Shown here: in pieces, positions 22,176 to 34,900 of the stretch
Position numbering within the stretch: position 1 is the stretch's first letter
Layout of the letters: each line of letters opens with the position of its first letter
From: Sinonovacula constricta
Lineage: Eukaryota > Mollusca > Bivalvia > Cardiida > Solecurtidae
Length of the DNA stretch: 64,000 nt
NCBI GenBank assembly: GCA_007844125.1
Contig: CM017563.1
Location: 27,218,499-27,282,498 of the forward strand
Direction: 5' to 3'
Made by a program: the position numbers and the translations under genes
Notes under the pieces: generated by a model
Told to the model about the DNA's origin: nothing
The model's database searches: none
What the model saw: the letters and a program-made list of their open reading frames with translations, nothing else

Positions 22176-24413
22176 GAGACAGCAAAATTGATCAGTTAAG
22201 CATGTCTTAAATAGAGATCAGCTCTTTATTTTTAAACCAATTTACAAGTTGTGCGAATATACATTATATAAAACGATATTCGTACAAATTAAATGAACTA
22301 ATGTAATATTTAGCATGCAAACCGATTTACATCGTATATATTTTGATTGCATATAGATCATTTCTGACCGAGTGTGCATTCATTAATGTAATAATTTGTC
22401 TTTAATGTTGTTCATTGCACACATGCCACAAAAATATTACTTTTTTTACTTTACTTACGCTTTCTAATGGCCCAGTAATTAACGGCGGTAAATGTTTAAA
22501 AGGTGGATCTGGACTATAAAACTATCAATCCTTGTTTTTATTGATATTCCAGATGTCCTTTACTAATGTAAAACACAACTTTCGATGTTATTTCGCTTGT
22601 TGGATTTGTAAAGAAAACACGGAAATGGATGTCTGATACGTCTTTACTGAATTGATATTATTTAAGACAAGCTCAGGCATTTTGTCCGCCTTGTAAAATC
22701 TATGCGGAGAAGGCGGGTTCTGTCGCGCCCCCTCCCCCCCCCCCCCACACACACACCCCTGGAAAAATTCACGGGAGGGATTCTGTACACCTATGCTAAA
22801 TAGACAGGAAGGGATTTTGTTTGTGGGGGAGGGACAATTTTCACCAGGTCCCTATTTGACAATAAGAAAGCATTTCAATTAGGCGAACCAACCGAGACAC
22901 AACTGCTGGTTGTGGGATCTCTGCAGGAACAAGTTCAACAAAAATCATTTTGAAATACCATTGAACATACACGCGTATTTAACAATCTATCTGCTTTCAG
23001 TCAATATTATTTAATACCGTGTGCTTTGTCCTAAACTTTACTCAGATGTCGTTTAACAGAAAGTTCATGGCATTAAATGATAATTCGTACCTATATATGC
23101 ACCTATATCAATAGTCAGTATTTTTCCGATAAATGACATTGTCTCGAGCCTTATTGAAAAATATATATAAAACTTATTTGTTTACTTAATATGCCATGGT
23201 TTTTGTGACTTTCTCCCACTTTTAACTGAACGTTAAACAGAAGACACTAAAAAAAATATATGTTTATCCCATTAAATAATTATGCGGATGAGAAATGCCT
23301 TTACAAAGACATAGGTAAAATGTCACGAAGGAGCATACACCATTTTAAATATGCATGCTAAATAAAACGCTAATTAAAAAAAGCATTCAAAACATCGCAA
23401 TATTGGGGCATATTGAGTTCGCTATTTATTTTCTTACACTTTGAAATAACTTTTTAAAGTTATAAGAATGTGGAGTGTAGCATTATAGACCAGAAGCACA
23501 AAAGTGTAACGACAAACAAGGACAGAAAATAATTGTCATGCAAATCGTTGTACGAATTGGTATTCTGTCTCCATATTTTTACAGACATGTAATGCAGTCC
23601 CTTTCATCGGTAACTTATTTTGGAGGATCTGTTACACCTAACGGATTCATCTTTTAATGTGGAAAAATTTGAAAAACAAAAACGATTCGGCTAAACAAAG
23701 TTGGCCTTCGAGGAGTATCATATGTATCCACTTAAATCACAATCACACTTCAGTTTCTCGTGCTTAAGATATCTTTATTCTGATGCCTGATTTAAAAAAA
23801 AGTACATGCTATATTGTGCTAAAACAAGGAAATTGATAAAAGGCAGATCTATATCACATACACTTGTCAGATAACTGAGTTATGGAGCCATAGTCGAATT
23901 GAATGAAAACAAATCACTGTGTACACTATCAAAACAAGTATGGCCATGCTTAAGAGAGGACTCCAAACAAATTATATGTATTAAAAATATCGAGCATTGC
24001 AAATTGACTCGAACCATCACAACAATGGGCTGAGGAGTAAAGATTTTGTATGAGAGTCATTTAAATAATGGGTCGGATAACGATATCTGTATCTATATCT
24101 GAAGCTCGTTATTACCTGACTTCATTGTTCAATACATTATGTCTCTGAGTGGACGAGGCGAAGACAACCAAATATACTTTCCCTGGACAGTGTCATACTA
24201 TTTAGTAGCATAAAAATCCTTCACAAGAAAAGCATTAATGCGAAGCATCAAAGGGCGACGCAACAATGAAAATTAATATTTATTAGAAATTTGGAGATGA
24301 CTGATTTAAATTATTAAGTAACCCACCGTCAAAATCACTGGAAAAAGTAAAAATACCTTGTTTGCGTGAAAGTTACAAACACAGAATAAATACAAATAAA
24401 TATAAAAAGAACA
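22176..24413. other. AT-rich intergenic DNA with a C homopolymer
   Basis: No gene seen. A C run interrupted only by T occurs at about 22727-22747, followed by ACACACACACCCC. Confidence 0.5.
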
Positions 24414-24570
24414 CCATTTACCGAATTAGGACCCGTAAGTTGAGAATGTGTAAATCGCGGAACTTCCGAAATTCGGAACATCTCTCCCATTTTTGCTCGC
24501 TTATTCTCTAGCGAGAACGAGAATTGCCGCGGAGATCCGCTCGCGAGTGCATTTTTTTAGCTTCACAAAT
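24414..24570. repeat. Dispersed repeat R1, copy 1
   Basis: Contains GAATGTGTAAATCGCGGAAC and CTTCCGAAATTCGGAAC, then a GC-richer part with TCTAGCGAGAACGAGAAT and GATCCGC. It is clearly related to 28880-29085 and, for its first half, to 24966-25065. Confidence 0.7.
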
Positions 24571-24699
24571 AACTGATCAATGATCCTAATCAATAATAGA
24601 AACAAGTAACATTTGTTATTGATCAATATTTTAAATGTTTCGTTTATTATATTTATTGCAAAAACAAAGAAGAAAAAAGTCACAGATTTTTGTGTGTGA

Positions 24700-24772
24700 C
24701 TGTGACGAGATTCGATCTCCGGAGACCGTTAACACCAGACCAAGTCCATAACCACTGCGCTATTTTACGATT
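24700..24772 (-). mobile_element. tRNA-like sequence, probable SINE head
   Basis: The minus strand holds an A-box-like TAGCGCAGTGG and, at tRNA-like distance, a B-box-like GATCGAATCTC. The acceptor stem does not pair well, so a functional tRNA is unlikely. A diverged SINE head or tRNA pseudogene fits better. Confidence 0.33.
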
Positions 24773-24965
24773 GTCATCTGTGTCTGAATAATTATTATTT
24801 TGTATAACGTGCCACTACAGACGCTATCGATAAATTTTTAGAAATAGAAAAAATAGTAAGTTTTAAACGAATAACCAATAGTTTTCATAAGATTTAAAAA
24901 CATATTTATACAAAGAACAACTTTACATATAATTATACTGCATACTCTCTATTGTTATTATATAA

Positions 24966-25065
24966 AAAGAACGTAATTTACCGAAATATGACCCGTACGT
25001 TAGGAATGTGTAAATCGCGAAACTTCCTGAATTCACGTCATTTACCGAGATAGGACCAGTTAGTC
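24966..25065. repeat. Dispersed repeat R1, copy 2 (short)
   Basis: Shares TTTACCGAA, GACCCGTACGTTAGGAATGT and GTAAATCGCGAAACTTCC with copies 1 and 3, but lacks the GC-richer second half. Confidence 0.65.
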
Positions 25066-25074
25066 TGGATTACC

Positions 25075-25098
25075 TGCCCTTTGTCTAAACAAAGGGCA
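25075..25098. repeat. Perfect inverted repeat (10-bp arms, CTAA loop)
   Basis: TGCCCTTTGT and ACAAAGGGCA pair exactly. It is followed by TGGGCGTGGCTAG, so a Helitron-like 3' end was considered (see rejected items). Confidence 0.7.
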
Positions 25099-25137
25099 TG
25101 GGCGTGGCTAGGTGACCTTTTAGTATACGCACTATTC

Positions 25138-25150
25138 CGGGGGGGGGGGA
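25138..25150. repeat. G homopolymer run
   Basis: A run of about a dozen G bases. Similar G/C runs occur near 22735 and 45550. Confidence 0.8.
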
Positions 25151-25452
25151 TATTTTTACCTTATAACGCCGTAGATACATTCTGGGAAGAAACTATGTCA
25201 CAGTACAACGAGCAGGAAGGGACAGAAATACACCAGGTAGGATTGCAGAAGTATTTGTAGAATTTGGAAAAGGGTTAAACTTCTAGTTTAAAAAATGAAA
25301 CAGCTAACAATAAGTGCCAAACACAGGTTATGTACGATTTTTATTTGCTTTTTGACGTTTTTTATTTTTTCAATTTTTAGAAGCAACTGTACGCACGTGC
25401 GTAAGTGCGTAAGCCCAGGCACGCCCCTGAAGGGTCAGGCACAAACGAAATA

Positions 25453-25548
25453 ATGGCGGCGGCGATGGAAACAGTAAATTTACGAGCTAATAGCAAAAGT
25501 TGGTTTATTGTGAAAGTATTGATTTTCTGGTCAATATCAATGTTGTAG
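25453..25548 (+). other. 31-codon open frame, possible first exon
   Basis: ATGGCGGCGGCGATGG opens a 31-residue frame (MAAAMETVNLRANSKSW...) ending in TAG, directly after a locally GC- and CpG-richer patch (25385-25450). MAAA starts after CpG patches are typical of first exons, and a GTAAAT donor-like site lies at 25473. No downstream exon is recognised. Confidence 0.18.
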
Positions 25549-25605
25549 TATTCATTCGTGTAAAGCGTTGTTAAGGAGCTATTACTTATGATGAAATTTT
25601 ACATT

Positions 25606-28600
25606 CCTGACAAGTTGAATATTTTTCGGACAAATTTACACATAGTGTAATTTCGGACAATATTTATTTAATTGATAAATATTAAGTTAAAAAATAACTT
25701 AAGTGAAAATTTCAGTCACCCATATTTCCTTCATTAGGTAATTTATATTGAAAATCATTACATCTGTGTGAAATGCATTCATAAAACATTTCTTTTATGC
25801 AAAAATAAGTCATTTTAAAACAAAAGTATAAATGTAATGGCGTTAAGTTTTGACTTAAGATGCTTTGTGAATACGGCCCCTAGGAGTGACATGTTTAATT
25901 TGGTAAGGAGATCTTATTATCACTTTATTATCGCCATTTTCACTATATTTGTCCATTTTTAAACTTGATCATGTTATACAGTCCTATAGAAGTTATTAGT
26001 AATAGGTTTGCAGCAAAAAATATTTTTATGCAGCTAGGATGTTGTTTGAGCTGAAAAATGGTATGCAACATGACAATATGCACTGTGTGGTGTATAGTAT
26101 TAATTTGAAGAGCTAAAAATTATGGGTTTTCAGCATTATGTTGTATCATTTAAAAATTACTAATTTTGCATAGCAAAGTATTATATTTTGCATGCACAAT
26201 TTATACTCATTGGTTATATTTCACTATAAACATTTCTTTCTAGTTTTATAAGCTTTTTGTTTCATCAATTTTGAAGAAAAAATAAAAAAATTGACAGGGG
26301 TTTGTATACAAGTAGAGTTTGTTATACATTTTGACAATTTCTTTCAAACTGAAATTAAGAAGCCAATGAATTTAAAAAGAAATTAATATTAAAATGATTT
26401 GCAGTTTATTTTTCAAGATTTATATGTATTTAACACAAAAACATACCTAACTTTGAACTAGCTTTTGTGTGCAATGTTTTTAATTATGTCATTCCTGCAC
26501 ACCTGCAAAGGATAATATTTTGTAGTGTCCGCAACAGAGCTTCACACATTACAAAAACAGGAGATACAAAGTTTACTTTGCTGTTATATAAATTGCCTTG
26601 GGCACATTTTTCTACAATCCAAGCGCTTTCACCAAATGCCTTAAGGTTTTTTGCATTTAAAGAAAAGCTTTGTCTGCAACGGTGTAGTGTCCGCAACACA
26701 AATATTAATATGCTTCTAAATAAAGCATTTTTCATGTTCTCAAAGTTGTTTTTGCTAATAAATGTTTGGTTTGATTGCAGTTATAAAAAAGTGAAATAAA
26801 TACTATTGTCTAGTCTGATTTTCTGCCAAACAGGACATAACAGTGAAATTAATGTACTTCTAACATGGGCCAATCGGGATATTCAATGTATTTTAACATA
26901 TATAATGTATAACCAATTGAATGATGAAAGACAGTCCAGGTAACTTAAAAGAAATAAAAAAGATGTGACTTTTCTGAGACCAGAAAAAGGGTTTACACAT
27001 TTAAGTTTTTTAATTAAATGTTGCGGACACTACACCGTCTTTCATCCTTCATGTACCAATAATAGGTCTAATTGTTGAAGAACTGATGAAATAATACTTT
27101 TATATTAAAAAGCTTTATCTCAAAAAGCTTAATTGATACCAATTGCAGTCAGGATCAAACACCATTTTTTGCATTTATCATCTTAATCACATCAATATAA
27201 GTTGGTCATTCAAAGGGAGTTCTGTTGTAAGAATTCTTAAAAAATCTGGCCTTACCAGTAACGTTGATTTCTCTTTTGTTTTTGCCAGACAAATGAACAA
27301 TTTAGATATGCAAATTAATAAATCGATAGACTATTTACATGAAATATGCATATAATGATATTACATTATCGAATGAAAAATAAGAAGTTAAAATAAAGCC
27401 CAAATGTCAGTTAATGTGTAACATAATACTAATATGGCAACTTATATTAACACGAAGTCTGGTCAGTATAATTATTATTTATGTACAGTGAGTTAGTTCT
27501 TCTATGCACTGGGAACTGAAGCAAACATTTATGCATGATAATTCTAAATCAAACTACGGTATATGATTATCTAAAACATAAGCAAGTTAACTGTCACCCA
27601 TTGTCATCACCATCAATGTCATTTGAAATGTTTTAAAATATTACTGTGTGCATGTACATGTATACTCAACTCACAGGAAAATTCTTTTAATGTCTTTTTT
27701 TGTTATTTCTTTTATATCTGATTAATGGATTAATTTATTAATTTGATTAATTATTTTGATTTTTATTTTGTTAAATAACAATGTCAGGTATACAGAAAGG
27801 TATTATTGACACTAATTTGGTTTTCATTCAATTTGAATTTTTGATAACAATTTTAAATAATGATTTAAGAGAATAAAGTGTGTCATTTACACAACTAGTG
27901 TGACATTTGTCAATTTTTTTTCTTTGAAGGTGACAAAAATTAACAAGAAATGCTATTATAAAATGAAATACTGGTAATGTTTCTGTAAGAAAAGTCCTCA
28001 GGAGGCATGAAGTCCGAACAAATGAGTGCAAAACACTTACTTAATTTGATTTAGCATTTGCATATTCATTGTTATTATTTGCTATCAATTTTAAGTGTTT
28101 TTTTATATAAATTAACAACATTAAAACACACAATTTTATCTTCAGTACTTTAGGAAAACTATTTTTTAAAGTTTGCATTGATTTAAGACAACAAATCTGA
28201 AGTTTCTACAACATTTAAGACTCCTTATTTTTTATGTTCACTTATTTGTTAGTTTGTATGTTCTACTCTTAAGTGTTTGCATTTTGGCATTGTAAAGATT
28301 CTATTAAAATTATTCTATCAACACAAAAATGAGGAGCATGTGTCTAGGTGGATCAAACAGTATGAATAACAGTACATATTGTGCAATTCTTAGAATGCCC
28401 TAATTTTGAAATAGTGCTCTTTCATACACATGGTAAATGATGAAATATTCAAGTAAGTTAATAAAATGACATATCAAGCATCCCACAATAATTGTATAAG
28501 CACAATTGTTACATTTACATTTAATATAATATATGTAGTGTCCGCATGGCAATGTAATACTTTCTTAATAAACATAACTAAAACACATTCGTATTGATCA

Positions 28601-28694
28601 CAAGGCAAAACAAAATCATTTTACAAGAGAACTTATGATCACATATCCGAAATATCACAATCTTCGTATTTGTCCGAAAAGTACTCAACTTATT
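25606..28694. mobile_element. Candidate degenerate DNA element with imperfect inverted ends
   Basis: AAGTTGAATATTTTTCGGAC at the left (about 25612) corresponds to the reverse complement of the right flank, AAGTTGAGTACTTTTCGGAC (about 28674-28694), with further similarity inward (GTGTAATTTCGGA against GTGATATTTCGGA). Inside, the motif TGTAGTGTCCGC occurs at about 26521, 26685 and 28535, and inverted at about 27023. No transposase is seen. It may be a decayed non-autonomous element or chance similarity in AT-rich DNA. Confidence 0.3.
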
Positions 28695-28879
28695 GAAATT
28701 AAAAAAACAACATACGGAAATGCTCCACGAAAAGAAACATTATCTTTAAGAATTTTATATATACATATCGATTGAAAATTGAACAATATCCCGATGAACC
28801 ACTTTTAGAAAATAGTTGGTTAACTTACTGCTATCATCGCGTCGGTCATTGTTTCGTCAATGCCAGACTTCTATAATGT

Positions 28880-29085
28880 TTACAATAGAAGCCGGGAACC
28901 AGACTAAGGACCAGTACGTTGGGAATGTGTATATCGCGAAACTTCCGAAATTCGAAACGCCTTGTCCATTTTCCTTCGAACATTTTCTAGCTAGAACGAA
29001 AATGTCCGAGGACCTCCGCGCACATGTGCACTTTTTCAGCATTCCATTTTCAGCGCCCCAGCGCGTCGCCAATAACAGTGAAGTT
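28880..29085. repeat. Dispersed repeat R1, copy 3 (longest)
   Basis: Shares GGAATGTGTATATCGCGAAA, ACTTCCGAAATTCGAAAC, TCTAGCTAGAACGAAAAT and GACCTCCGC with copy 1. The 71-93-residue open frames across it, on both strands, are not supported as genes. Confidence 0.7.
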
Positions 29086-29394
29086 ACACCCTGCTAGCAT
29101 TGAGTACAACGCTATAAATTATGTTGAATAGGTTACTTCTGACCTTGTCAAAGTTACTTTTATTCAGAAAAAGAAGGGCGCTTGTTTAGGTGGCCACTCA
29201 GTGATGAAGAGATGAGCCGTGGTTCTTACTTGGTCTTTCGCGGTAATCGGTTTGTTTAAAGTCAAATGAATCTACTGCTGTATTTATGAGTCCATAATAC
29301 TATGGATTTGATAAATAATGATAAATTCATCACACTGCAAGCTGTTAACATCCATTATACAATAAGCTATAGAGGCTAGATACACGCAAACAGT
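29086..29394. other. Intergenic DNA before satellite D, nothing recognised
   Basis: No coding or repeat signal beyond diverged satellite-like CAAGATCCATCAC starting near 29402. Confidence 0.45.
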
Positions 29395-31912
29395 TATAAC
29401 ATCAAGATCCATCACAAAATCGGATATACGGGCAAGAGGCATCAGACATCAGACATCAGCTATCGATTCATAATACAACCAGGAAAAAAGCTCAAAATCC
29501 ATCAAAAAACAACCTATAACGTGAAGATCCATCACACAACAAGCCATAAGGTCAAGATCCATCACACAGCATGTCATATCGTGAAGATCCTTCACGCAAC
29601 CAGGTGTAAGGTCAAGATCCATCACACAACCTGTTATATCGTGAAGATCCTTCACGCAACCAGGTGTTAGGTCAAGATACATCACACAGCCTGTTATATC
29701 GTGAAGATCCTTCACGCAACCAGGTGTTAGGTCAAGATCCATCACACAGCCTGCTATATCGTAAAGATCCATCACACAACCAGGTGTAAGGTCAAGATCC
29801 ATCACACAACCTGTTATATCGTGAAGATCCTTCACTCAACCAGGTGTAAGGTCAAGATCCATCACACAGCCTGTTATATCGTGAAGATCCTTCACGCATG
29901 CAGGTGTAAGGTCAAGATCCATCACACAGCCTGTTATATCGTGAAGATCCTTCACTCAACCAGGTGTAAGGTCAAGATCCATCACACAGCCTGTTATATC
30001 GTGAAGATCCTTCACGCAACCAGGTGTTAGGTCAAGATACATCACACAGCCTGTTATATCGTGAAGATCCTTCACGCAACCAGGTGTTAGGTCAAGATCC
30101 ATCACACAGCCTGCTATATCGTAAAGATCCATCACACAACCAGGTGTAAGGTCAAGATTCATCACACAGCCTGTTATATCGTGAATATCCTTCACACATG
30201 CAGGTGTAAGGTCAAGATCCATCACACAGCCTGTAATATCGTGAAGATCCTTCACGCATGCAGGTGTAAGATCAAGATCCATCACACAGCCTGTTATATC
30301 GTGAAGATCCTTCACGCATGCAGGTGTAAGGTCAAGATCCATCACAAAGCCTGTTATATCGTGAAGATCCTTCACGCAACCAGGTGTTAGGCCAAGATCC
30401 ATCACACAGCCTGCTATATCGTGAAGATCCATCACACAACCAGGTGTAAGGTCAAGATCCATCACACAGCCTGTTATATCGTGAAGATCCTTCAAGCAAC
30501 CAGGTGTTAGGTCAAGATCCATCACACAGCCTGTTATATCGTGAAGATCCTTCACGCAACCAGGTGTTAGGTCAAGATCCATCACACAGCCTGTTATATC
30601 GTGAAGATCCTTCACTCAACCAGGTGGAAGGTCAAGATCCATCAAACAGCCTGCTTTATCGTGAAGATCCTTCACTCAACCAGGTGTAAGGTCAAGATCC
30701 ATCACACAGCCTGTTATATCGTGAAGATCCTTCACGCATGCAGGTGTAAGGTCAAGATCCATCACACAGCCTGCTATATCGTGAAGATCCTTCACGCAAC
30801 CAGGTGTAAGGTCAAGATCCATCACACAGCCTGCTATATCGTGAAGATCCTTCACTCAACCAGGTGTAAGGTCAAGATCCATCACACAGCCTGTTATATC
30901 GTGAAGATCCTTCACGCAACCAGGTGAAAGGTCAAGATCCATCACACAGCCTGTTATATCGTGAAGATCCTTCACGCATGCAGGTGTAAGGTCAAGATCC
31001 ATCACACAGCCTGTTATATCGTGAAGATCCTTCACTCAACCAGGTGTAAGGTCAAGATCCATCACACAGCCTGTTATATCGTGAAGATCCTTCACGCATG
31101 CAGGTGTAAGGTCAAGATCCATCACACAGCCTGTTATATCGTGAAGATCCTTCACTCAACCAGGTGTAAGGTCAAGATCCATCACACAGCCTGTTATATC
31201 GTGAAGATCCTTCACTCAACCAGGTGTAAGGTCAAGATCCATCACACAGCCTGTTATATCGTGAAGATCCTTCACGCATGCAGGTGTAAGGTCAAGATCC
31301 ATCACACAGCCTGTTATATCGTGAAGATCCTTCACTCAACCAGGTGTAAGGTCAAGATCCATCACACAGCCTGTTATATCGTGAAGATCCGTCACTCAAC
31401 CAGGTGTAAGGTCAAGATCCATCACACAGCCTGCTATATCGTGAAAATCTTTCACGCAACCAGGTGTAAGGTCAAGATCCACCACACAGCCTGTTATATC
31501 GTGAAGATCCTTCACTCAACCAGGTGTAAGGTCAAGATTCATCACACAGCCTGCTATATCGTGAAAATCTTTCACGCAACCAGGTGTAAGGTCAAGATCC
31601 ACCACACAGCCTGTTATATCGTGAAGATCCTTCACGCAACCAGGTGTAAGGTCAAGATTCATCACACAGCCTGTTATATCGTGAAGATCCTTCACTCAAC
31701 CAGGTGTAAGGTCAAGATTCATCACACAGCCTGTTATATCGTGAAGATCCTTCACGCAACCAGGTGTAAGGTCAAGATCCATCACACAGCCTGTTATATC
31801 GTGAAGATCCTTCACGCAACCAGGTGTAAGGTCAAGATCCATCACACAGCCTGTTATATCGTGAAGATCCTTCACGCAACCAGGTGTAAGGTCAAGATTC
31901 ATCACATGACTA
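29395..31912. repeat. Satellite D, 60-bp dimer section
   Basis: Two related 30-bp units alternate (representative dimer 29701-29760). One carries GTGAAGATCCTTCAC, the other GTCAAGATCCATCACACAGC. Register is exact over about 40 dimers. The first units (29395-29520) are diverged. GTGAAGATCCTTCAC is itself nearly palindromic (GTGAAG...CTTCAC). Confidence 0.95.
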
Positions 31913-34900
31913 GTTTTAATGACAAGAGCCATCGCACACCCTGCTATAAATACAAGATCTACCACACAGTTTGCTATAAGGTCAAGATCCGCCACACAAC
32001 CAGCTATACGGTCAAAATCAATCACAAACCTAGCTATACACTCAAGATATATCCCACAAACAGCCATACACTCAAGATAAATCCCACAACCAGCCATACA
32101 CTCAAGATAAATCACACAACCGGCTATACACTCAAGATAAATCACACATCCAGCTATACACTCAAGATAAATCACACAACCAGCTATACGGTTAAGATCA
32201 ATCACACAACCAGCTATACACTCAAGGTCCATCACACACCCAGCAATACGGTTAAGATCAATCACACAACCAGCAATACGGTTAAGATCAATCACACAAC
32301 CAGCTATACGGTTAAGATCAATCACACACCCAGCAATACGGTTAAGATCAATCACACAACCAGCTATACACTCAAGGTCTATCACACACCCAGCTATACG
32401 GTTAAGATCAATCACACAACCAGCAATACGGTTAAGATCAATCACACAACCAGCTATACACTCAAGATCCGTCACACACCCAGCAATACGGTTAAGATCA
32501 ATCACACACCCAGCTTTACACTCAAGGTCCATCACACACCCAGCTATACACTCAAGATCCATCACACACCCAGCAATACACTCAAGGTCCATCACACACC
32601 CACCTATACGGTTAAGATCAATCACACAACCAGCAATACGGTCAAGATCAATCACACAACCAGCTATACACTCAAGGTCCATCACACACCCAGCTATACG
32701 GTTAAGATCAATCACACACCCAGCAATACGGTTAAGATCAATCACACAACCAGCTATACACTCAAGGTCCATCACACACCCAGCTATACGGTTAAGATCA
32801 ATCACACAACCAGCTATACACTCAAGGTCCATCACACACCCAGCAATACGGTTAAGATCAATCACACACCCAGCAATACACTCAAAGTCCATCACACACC
32901 CAGCAATACGGTTAAGGTCCATCACACACCCAGCCATACGGTTAAGATCAATCACACAACCAGCTATACACTCAAGGTCCATCACACAACCAGCTATACA
33001 CTCAAGGTCCATCACACACCCAGCTATACACTCAAGATCCATCACACACCCAGCAATACACTCAAGATCCATCACACAAACAGCTATACGGTTAAGATCA
33101 ATCACACAACCAGCAATACGGTGAAGATCAATCACACAACCAGCTATACACTCAAGGTCCATCACACACCCAGCTATACGGTTAAGATCAATCACACAAC
33201 CAGCAATACGGTTAAGATCAATCACACACCCAGCAATACACTCAAGATCCATCACACACCCAGCTATACGGTTAAGATCAGTCACACTCCCAGCAATACG
33301 GTTAAGATCAATCACACACCCAGCTATACACTCAAGGTCTATCACACACCCAGCTATACGGTTAAGATCAATCACACACCCAGCTATACACTCAAGGTCT
33401 ATCACACACCCAGCTATACGCTCAAGGTCTATCACACAACCAGCAATACGGTTAAGATCAATCACACACCCAGCTATACACTCAAGGTCTATCACACACC
33501 CAGCTATACACTCAAGGTCCATCACACACCCAGCTATACACTCAAGATCAATCACACTTCCAGCAATACGGTTAAGATCAATCACACACCCCGCAATACG
33601 GTTAAGATCAATCACACACCCAGCAATACATTTAAGATCAATCACACACCCAGCAATACGGTTAAGATCAATCACACAACCAGCAATACGGTTAAGATCA
33701 ATCACACAACCAGCTATACACTCTAGGTCCATCACACACCCAGCAATACGGTTAAGATCAATCACACACCCAGCTATACACTCAAGGTTCATCATACACC
33801 CAGCAATACACCCAAGGTCCATCACACACCCAGCTATACACTCAAGGTCTATCACACACCCAGCTATACGGTTAAGATCAATCACACAACCAGCAATACG
33901 GTTAAGATCAATCACACAACCAGCAATACGGTTAAGATCAATCACACACCCAGCTATAAACTCAAGGTCCATCACACAACCAGCTATACGGTTAAGATCA
34001 ATCAAACAACCAGCAATACGGTTAAGATCAATCACACAACCAGCAATACGGTTAAGATCAATCACACACCCAGCAATACACTCAAGGTCCATCACACACC
34101 CAGCTATACGGTTAAGATCAATCACACAACCAGCAATACGGTTAAGATCAATCCCACAACCAGCAATACGGTTAAGATCAATCACACAACCAGCTATACA
34201 CTCAAGGTCCATCACACACCCAGCAATACGGTTAAGATCAATCACACAACCAGCAATACGGTTAAGATCAATCACACAACCAGAAATACGGTTAAGATCA
34301 ATCACACAACCAGCAATAAGGTTAAGATCAATCACACACCCAGCTATACGGTTAAGATCAATCACACAACCAGCAATACGGTTAAGATCAATCACACAAC
34401 CAGCAATACGGTTAAGATCAATCACACAACCAGCAATACGGTTAAGATCAATCACACAACCAGCTATACGGTTAAGGTCCATCACACACCCAGCCATACG
34501 GTTAAGATCAATCACACAACCAGCTATACACTCAAGGTCCATCACACACCCAGCTATACACTCAAGATCCAAACACACCAAGCAATACACTCAAGATCCA
34601 TCACACAAACAGCTATACGGTTAAGATCAGTCACACAACCAGCAATACGGTTAAGATCAATCACACAACCAGCTATACACTCAAGGTCCATCACACACCC
34701 AGCTATACGGTTAAGATCAATCACACAACCAGCAATACGGTTAAGATCAATCACACACCCAGCAATACACTCAAGATCCATCACACACCCAGCTATACGG
34801 TTAAGATCAATCACACACCCAGCAATACGGTTAAGATCAATCACACAACCAGCAATACGGTTAAGATCAATCACACAACCAGCAATACGGTTAAGATCAA

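Noticed and set aside
24700..24772. Functional tRNA gene
   Set aside because: A- and B-box-like sequences are present, but the acceptor stem does not pair convincingly. Better read as a SINE head or pseudogene.
25075..25112. Helitron 3' end (hairpin then CTAG)
   Set aside because: Hairpin and CTAG spacing fit, but CTAG is followed by G and not T, and no TC start or Rep/helicase sequence was found.
26467..26799. 110-residue plus-strand frame as an exon
   Set aside because: It contains two copies of the repeated TGTAGTGTCCGC motif, has an equally open antisense frame, and shows no domain.
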